Positions 21,198-25,171 of a stretch of 25,171 bases of DNA are shown here, piece after piece. The position numbers and the translations under genes were made by a program. Each line of letters starts with the position of its first letter. Positions within the stretch are counted from its first letter, which is position 1. Source of the stretch: COMBO-56-21 sp041494275 (GTDB lineage Archaea > Thermoplasmatota > Thermoplasmata > UBA10834); contig JBGQAM010000021.1 of assembly GCA_041494275.1 (NCBI GenBank), forward strand, positions 1 to 25,171. Reading direction: 5' to 3'. The notes under the pieces were generated by a model that worked only from the letters and a program-made list of their open reading frames with translations, was not told the origin of the DNA and did no database searches.

Positions 21198-21222
21198 CTT
21201 TCCTCCCTTATGGGCTTTTCCG
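21198..21222 (-). repeat. Dispersed 25-base element, copy 6
   Basis: CTTTCCTCCCTTATGGG followed by CTTTTCCG, with one mismatch to copy 1. It lies 25 bases upstream of the zinc-ribbon membrane-protein gene. Confidence 0.85.
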
Positions 21223-21286
21223 ACTCCGCAAGGCTCGAGGTCATTCGAGCCATGCAGGGTCGTATTCCGACCGTCGATCCCCCGAA

Positions 21287-21365
21287 ATTGACCGCTGACC
21301 GCGACCTAGCTGGCTGCGCATGGTAAGTTATCAGGCGTGATAACCTGAAGGTAATCAGCTTAAAT
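21287..21365 (+). promoter_or_regulatory. Promoter region of the winged-helix gene: shared block, operator and TATA box
   Basis: ATTGACC (21287-21293) and GCTGGCTGCGCA (21309-21320) repeat the words seen at 13314-13346. The candidate operator TTATCAGGCGTGATA then ACCTGA follows at 21328-21348 and matches 20 of 21 bases with the site above purB. A TATA box TTAAAT lies at 21360-21365, about 30 bases before the ATG. The winged-helix protein may bind here itself. Confidence 0.55.
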
Positions 21366-21394
21366 GCGGCAGGGCCTCATTCCAGCTGAGCTCA

Positions 21395-21760
21395 ATGACC
21401 CCCGAGCACAACACGAAGGACGTTTCACGCCTTCTGGCAGATGACTACTCCCAGAAGATCCTAGTCAGCACGTACACTTCCCCGATGTCCGCCCAGAGGC
21501 TGAGCAGAACCTGTCAGATACCGATAGCCGCATGCTACCGCAGGATCCACGAGCTCGAGGGCGCAGGATTGATCGGGGTCGACAGGGAGAAGGAAGTCTA
21601 CAAGGGCCGGAAAGTCCGCCTCTATCGGTGCCGCCTTCGTTCGGCGACCATCAAGTTCTTGAACGGCAGATTCGTCCTCAGATACGAGACCGAGCCGGAG
21701 AACGGCAATTCCGCAGAGGCAGCCTCTGTCGACGCGACCGTTCCCGCACCTGCACAATAG
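21395..21760 (+). CDS. Winged-helix (ArsR-like) transcriptional regulator
   Basis: A 121-residue DNA-binding protein. Residues 8-75 form an ArsR-type winged helix: SRLLADDYSQKILVSTYTSP as the first helices, MSAQRLSRTC as helix 2, IPIAACYRRIHELEGAGLI as the recognition helix, and VDREKEVYKGRKVRLYRC as the wing. The tail is flexible (alanine, serine, proline). No cysteine pair for metal sensing of the classic ArsR type is seen. The transcript is nearly leaderless. Its promoter carries a 21-base site that also lies above purB, so it may control itself and purB. It converges on trmY with 12 bases between them. Confidence 0.75.
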   Translation: MTPEHNTKDVSRLLADDYSQKILVSTYTSPMSAQRLSRTCQIPIAACYRRIHELEGAGLIGVDREKEVYKGRKVRLYRCRLRSATIKFLNGRFVLRYETEPENGNSAEAASVDATVPAPAQ

Positions 21761-21772
21761 CGAGATGCCGCG

Positions 21773-22354
21773 TCATCTTCTGTCCAATTCGTTGTTCACA
21801 AGGGTTATGCAGTGGTCGGCGTGATAGCTGCTCGGACCAAGTGAGAGCCTCTTCGGCTCATAGGTCATCAAGGAGTCCTCCTCTGTCTGAGTCAGGTCCT
21901 GGTCGTCGCCAAGCACGAAGGTGGCGTCCGGCGCAAGGATCGCAGTCCTGATGTCCTCCCCGTCCTCCCTGAGATAGTACATCTTTGACTCCTTCGATAC
22001 ATTGGAGAGCACATCCTCATAGCTGCGCTCGGAAACATAGATCCCAGGGGAGCACTTCCTCTCGCCCTCGCCCTTCTGGAGCAGGGCGTTCCTTATCAGC
22101 GCGGCCGTGCTGCGCTCGTCCGGGTTGAGGTACTTCACCTCTGAGCCGTCGATCCGAATGGTTTTGGGAGGGTTTGGCTCTCCCAGAAGCATCAGAACGA
22201 TCTCAACGTCCCTCCTGATGCCGTGCGACAGGAAGAACGCGGAATTGACACACCTGAGGAGGATGTCGAGCCTTCCGGTCGAGCCGCAAAGGTCGTCGAG
22301 CTTGAAGTCGGCGGATGTTATCGCCCTGTGACCCATGACGATGTATCTTCTCAT
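21773..22354 (-). CDS. trmY: tRNA pseudouridine(54) N1-methyltransferase
   Basis: A 193-residue SPOUT-family enzyme that methylates pseudouridine 54 in the T loop of archaeal tRNAs, using S-adenosylmethionine. The N-terminus is the family signature: YIVMGHRAITSADFKLDD, then GSTGRLDILLRCVNSAFFLS with HGIRRDVE. The C-terminal knot appears as FVLGDDQDLT and LSLGPSSYHADHCITLVNNE. The length is typical. The ATG at 22354 is four bases past the srp54 stop and is preceded by GGAGGAGTGATC, a near-perfect ribosome binding site; the longer frame start is rejected. It is co-transcribed with srp54. Confidence 0.92.
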   Translation of the reverse strand: MRRYIVMGHRAITSADFKLDDLCGSTGRLDILLRCVNSAFFLSHGIRRDVEIVLMLLGEPNPPKTIRIDGSEVKYLNPDERSTAALIRNALLQKGEGERKCSPGIYVSERSYEDVLSNVSKESKMYYLREDGEDIRTAILAPDATFVLGDDQDLTQTEEDSLMTYEPKRLSLGPSSYHADHCITLVNNELDRR

Positions 22355-22358
22355 CGGA

Positions 22359-23699
22359 TCACTCCTCCTGACCAAAGCCCGAACCCTTCATCTGCTTCAT
22401 GAGCTGCCGGCGCATCTTCCTGTTGCCCATGAAGCCTTTCATGGCCTTCCTGGAGTTGTTGTACTGCTTTAGGAGTTCCCGGACGTCCCTGGGTGATGTG
22501 CCGCTGCCCCTAGCTATCCTCGATACTCTGGAGGATTTGATCTCCTTCGGGTTCTCGAGCTCGTAGTCGGTCATGGAGTCCATTATGACCCTCCACCTGG
22601 CGAGCCTTTCCTGGGTCTTCTCCATGTCCTGCTCCCCTATCTTGTCCCCGAGCCCTGGAATCATCGCGGCGAGCTTCTTGAGGGGTCCCATGCCCTGGAG
22701 CATCTCCATCTGCTCGTACATCTCCTTGAGGGTGAACTTGCCGGACATCATCTTCTTGGTCAGTTCCTCGGCCTTCTCCTCGTCCATGACCTCGGACGCT
22801 GACTCGATCAGAGACTTGATGTCGCCCATTCCCAGAAGCCTGCTTATGAACCGGTCGGGGTCGAATTTCTCGAGGTCCTCGAGGTGTTCTCCTACACCAA
22901 TGTACGAAATTGGCGCCCCGGTCTCGGCAATGGCGCTCAGGGCGCCACCGCCCTTGGCGGTGCCGTCGAGCTTGGTCAATATGACCCCGGTCAGACCGAC
23001 CGCGTCGTGGAATGCCTTTGCCTGGGGTCCGGCCTGCTGTCCGGTCTGGGCGTCCAGGACAAGAAGCTTGCTCTCGGCATCGACCGTCTTCGCGACGTCC
23101 TTGATCTCCTGGATAAGGTCTCTCTCGAGTGAGTGCCTGCCTGACGTGTCGAATATCAGGACATCGTAGCCCTCGAACTCCTTCATTGCCCGCTTGGCTA
23201 TCTTGACTGCGCTCTTCTCCTTGGGGTCCCCGAAGACGGGGACGTTGATCTTCTTCCCGATCTGCGACAATTGGTCGTATGCTGCCGGTCTATGTACATC
23301 AGCGGCCACCAGTGCGACCTTCATGCCTCGCTTGTGGAGGTCCTTGGCGAGCTTGCCCGAGGTCGTCGTCTTTCCCTGGCCATATAAACCGACCATCAGG
23401 ATTCGCTGTGGCTTAGCTGGTATCTCCTTGGGCTTGCCAACGATCTTGACGAGCTCCTCGTAGACGATCCTTATGACATGTTCCCGGGAGCTCATCCCCG
23501 CCGGGGGCTTCTCCGTCAGAGCGCGCTCCTCGAGCTCCTTGGTCATCTGAAGGACGAGCTTCACGTTGACATCGGCCTGCAGAAGCGCTCGTTGGATGTC
23601 CTTCACGACTTCTTTGACGAGCTTCTGATCGACATGGGACGCGTTGGCTAGTTTCTTAATCGCGTTTCTCAGGGACTGGCCAAGGCCTTCCAACACCAT
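22359..23699 (-). CDS. srp54: Signal recognition particle GTPase SRP54
   Basis: A 446-residue GTPase that binds signal sequences on ribosomes and hands them to the membrane receptor. The N domain (MVLEGLGQSLRNAIKKL) is followed by the G domain: G1 GLYGQGKT (104-111), G3 DTSGRHS, G4 TKLDGTAKGG. The methionine-rich M domain ends MRRQLMKQMKGSGFGQ and binds SRP RNA and signal peptides. The start MVLEGLG is the standard archaeal N-terminus, so 23699 is chosen over an upstream ATG. A TATA box lies at 23733-23741. The RNA partner is encoded in the same window at 15243-15525. trmY follows in the same operon. Confidence 0.97.
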   Translation of the reverse strand: MVLEGLGQSLRNAIKKLANASHVDQKLVKEVVKDIQRALLQADVNVKLVLQMTKELEERALTEKPPAGMSSREHVIRIVYEELVKIVGKPKEIPAKPQRILMVGLYGQGKTTTSGKLAKDLHKRGMKVALVAADVHRPAAYDQLSQIGKKINVPVFGDPKEKSAVKIAKRAMKEFEGYDVLIFDTSGRHSLERDLIQEIKDVAKTVDAESKLLVLDAQTGQQAGPQAKAFHDAVGLTGVILTKLDGTAKGGGALSAIAETGAPISYIGVGEHLEDLEKFDPDRFISRLLGMGDIKSLIESASEVMDEEKAEELTKKMMSGKFTLKEMYEQMEMLQGMGPLKKLAAMIPGLGDKIGEQDMEKTQERLARWRVIMDSMTDYELENPKEIKSSRVSRIARGSGTSPRDVRELLKQYNNSRKAMKGFMGNRKMRRQLMKQMKGSGFGQEE

Positions 23700-23732
23700 G
23701 TTCTTCGCTCTCCCGGCTAAGCAGGCGGTTCG

Positions 23733-23741
23733 GATAAATAG
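23733..23741 (-). promoter_or_regulatory. TATA box of srp54-trmY
   Basis: The minus strand reads CTATTTATC about 34-42 bases before the ATG at 23699, which supports that start and a short leader containing GGGAGAG. Confidence 0.5.
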
Positions 23742-23756
23742 GTTGTGCAAACGCAC

Positions 23757-24000
23757 TGATTGTTACAAAAAAAGGGAAGGGAAGGGCTAGCCTTGTCAGA
23801 AGGGATGGGATGCACTCTAACAACTAGCCCAAAATTTCCCGGGTGATATATTGATTGTGCACTATATGAATTTTTCGAATTGCGGCTTAAATATACTAGC
23901 TGACTACAAAAGGGGGGAACGGCACCCGTCCAGCCTGCGATTGGAGTCGGTGTCGGACGATACTGGCGCACCCCGGCGTTTCCGGTGCTGCCTGTGCAGG
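23757..24000. other. Intergenic region with T run and an orphan plus-strand promoter
   Basis: On the minus strand a T7 run (23766-23772) after a pyrimidine-rich stretch may end transcription of the coiled-coil gene. On the plus strand a strong TATA box CTTAAATATA (23886-23895) points away from srp54 into a GC-rich stretch with short inverted repeats (CCTGC with GCAGG; GCACC with GGTGC). No protein gene follows on the plus strand, so a small RNA could start near 23918. Confidence 0.4.
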
Positions 24001-24870
24001 TCACATGTACCCCGACTTCTGCAGGACCATTATGTCCTCGGTGCTCAGTTTCTCCCCGCTCCGGAACTTCTCGAAGATCTCATCGGCCTCCTTCTTCGCC
24101 GATGTGTCGTCCTTCTCCTTGCGGGCCTTGCGACCTTTGTCCCTGATGCCGGCGATGATCTTGTCGAAGTCGTGCACCTGCCTTATGTGCTCGATGTGTT
24201 CCCGATGCTCCTCGTCGGCCGCCAACTTGGTCTCGATGAACTTCTCCTGAGCCGAGTCTGCCTCTTTCCTTAGCTTGTCGGCCTCCTCGTAGAGTCTGAG
24301 CATCGCGTCATGCTCTATCTGAGCCTTCTCGGCGGACTCCGAGACCTTCCTGTGGAAGTTCTCGGCGTTGTCCTTGGCGTCCCTGGCCTCCTTCTCAGCC
24401 GTCTTGACCTCGGAGAACTGCTCGATCTCCCTCTCCATTTCCTTGATCTTCGCGTCCAGCTGCGACATCTCCTTCATGAGCGCCTTCTCCTTGTCTGCGC
24501 TCAGCACGGATGTCATGTGCCTTTTCTCCAAAGCGCGCAGCTCGGCCTTGAACTTCCTAATCGAGAGGCCGCTCTTAGGCATCTTCTCGCGCCTCAGGTT
24601 GATCGCCTTGTCGCTCAGGTCGTTGAACTTCCTGTTCCACTCGTCCCTCAGGGCCTTTGCCTCCCTGACCTCGGAGTTGAGCTTGTCCCTGCTCTCCCGC
24701 TTGGTATTCGCCTCGTCGATGAGCTTCCTAACCTGAGAATTGAGATCGTCCCGCCTTTCGGCCCAATCCTTGGTCTTGTCGTTGAGCTCGTCCCTGAGCC
24801 TTTTGTGCTTCTCGGCATCGGCATTGTGCCGTGCTCGCTTATCTTCAAGCTCGCCAATCAGCTCAGCCAT
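24001..24870 (-). CDS. Archaeal coiled-coil protein (COG1340-like)
   Basis: A 289-residue protein that is almost entirely charged alpha helix: repeated heptads rich in E, K, R and L (KRLRDELNDKTKDWAERRDD, then LNSQVRKLIDEANTKRESRD and so on). A predicted hinge lies near AINLRREKMPKSGLSIRKF (residues 91-110), a segment I recall as conserved in this archaeal family. The C-terminal 60 residues (KARKEKDDTSAKKEADEIFE, then EKLSTEDIMVLQKSGY) form a more globular end. Function is not established; such proteins are often annotated wrongly as phosphoserine phosphatase. The start ATG follows a TATA box at 24931-24940. It is divergent from the partial gene at the right edge. Confidence 0.8.
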   Translation of the reverse strand: MAELIGELEDKRARHNADAEKHKRLRDELNDKTKDWAERRDDLNSQVRKLIDEANTKRESRDKLNSEVREAKALRDEWNRKFNDLSDKAINLRREKMPKSGLSIRKFKAELRALEKRHMTSVLSADKEKALMKEMSQLDAKIKEMEREIEQFSEVKTAEKEARDAKDNAENFHRKVSESAEKAQIEHDAMLRLYEEADKLRKEADSAQEKFIETKLAADEEHREHIEHIRQVHDFDKIIAGIRDKGRKARKEKDDTSAKKEADEIFEKFRSGEKLSTEDIMVLQKSGYM

Positions 24871-24930
24871 AGCACATCAACGCCCTCAGAACACGTGAAG
24901 TCTGGACGCGGAAAGGACAATACTAGGTCC

Positions 24931-24940
24931 GCTTTATATG
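24931..24940 (-). promoter_or_regulatory. TATA box of the coiled-coil gene
   Basis: CATATAAAGC on the minus strand, 61-70 bases before the ATG at 24870, leaving a leader of about 35 bases. Confidence 0.45.
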
Positions 24941-25036
24941 TCTTTCGATGCTGGCGAGACCCGGGTGAAGCGTTTTGCGAAGCGCCTTCAGACTCAGATA
25001 CTTAGCCGTTATCCGAGTTAATAATCTCAACAACCT

Positions 25037-25045
25037 ACTTATATG
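25037..25045 (+). promoter_or_regulatory. TATA box of the gene at the right edge
   Basis: ACTTATATG lies about 33-41 bases before the GTG at 25078 on the plus strand. Confidence 0.45.
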
Positions 25046-25077
25046 CGCCAAATGCCATCGACTACTAGTTTCGAGCG

Positions 25078-25171
25078 GTGTGGTTGTTGAACGAGAAGGA
25101 TCTGGAATTGGTGCACGCTGTCAGTTCCGTCCTAACTGGCGAGGAAGGTTCGTCCATCTACCTGGTCCACG
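25078..25171 (+). CDS. Start of an unknown protein, cut by the window edge
   Basis: Only about 31 codons are visible, reading LNEKDLELVHAVSSVLTGEE then GSSIYLVH. The frame is open to the edge. GTG at 25078 and TTG at 25084 or 25087 are all possible starts, with no clear binding site, as expected for a nearly leaderless transcript from the TATA box at 25037. The family cannot be judged from this piece. It is divergent from the coiled-coil gene. Confidence 0.5.
   Translation, partial: MWLLNEKDLELVHAVSSVLTGEEGSSIYLVH

Noticed and set aside
23929..24000. Possible SRP RNA or tRNA in the GC-rich stretch near the srp54 gene
   Set aside because: No GGAAG/AGCAG core and no T-loop are present. The SRP core is found instead at 15307-15329.
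24310..25005. Leucine-rich plus-strand frame opposite the coiled-coil gene
   Set aside because: It is the antisense of E/K-rich codons, which always gives leucine- and serine-rich shadows.

Overview
The window looks archaeal, most likely from a Thermoplasmata-type lineage. The evidence is archaeal TATA boxes (TTAAATA, TTTATA) about 25-30 bases before transcription starts, GGTGA-type ribosome binding sites, an archaeal SRP system (SRP54 plus a 7S-type SRP RNA), TrmY (an archaeal tRNA pseudouridine-54 methylase), the TupABC tungstate transporter, an archaeal coiled-coil family (COG1340-like) and a membrane M50 protease. The lineage call is inference.

Region 1 (1-10281) is accessory DNA, probably one end of an integrated plasmid or virus-like element. 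It carries a leftward block of a P-loop ATPase with a C-terminal HTH and three hypothetical proteins. Next come a divergent regulator pair (a winged-helix protein and a 44-residue ribbon-helix-helix protein) around a palindromic operator, and a large DUF927-like replication helicase candidate. An iteron-like GTTACAG cluster follows, surrounding a 32-base alternating purine-pyrimidine tract (candidate origin). The block ends with a solo TSPPY-type DNA methyltransferase and a tyrosine recombinase that overlap by 4 bases. The left end of the element lies outside the window.

Region 2 (10320-15000) is host chromosome: a small conserved protein, a site-2-type protease, a small membrane protein, a multi-zinc-ribbon protein divergent from an HTH-like protein, and an AIR-synthase-related protein. 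Region 3 (15206-18060) holds the SRP RNA on the minus strand, divergent from the tungstate transporter operon tupABC. Region 4 (18376-21760) holds tRNA-Ala(CGC), purB and a run of small zinc-ribbon and membrane proteins next to a winged-helix regulator. Region 5 (21773-25171) holds the srp54-trmY operon, a coiled-coil protein and the start of one more gene.

The most unusual signal is a 25-base dispersed element (six copies, all in one orientation). Each copy lies upstream of one small zinc-ribbon or membrane-protein gene. A second shared site (TTATCAGGCGTGATA then (A/G)CCTGA) lies upstream of both purB and the winged-helix gene, and a third shared block lies upstream of three promoters. Together these suggest an undescribed regulon built from duplicated intergenic regions. 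In the accessory region, the iteron and Z-DNA cluster and four regularly spaced GTTNNNAAC palindromes at the methyltransferase start are the best candidates for novel control sites.
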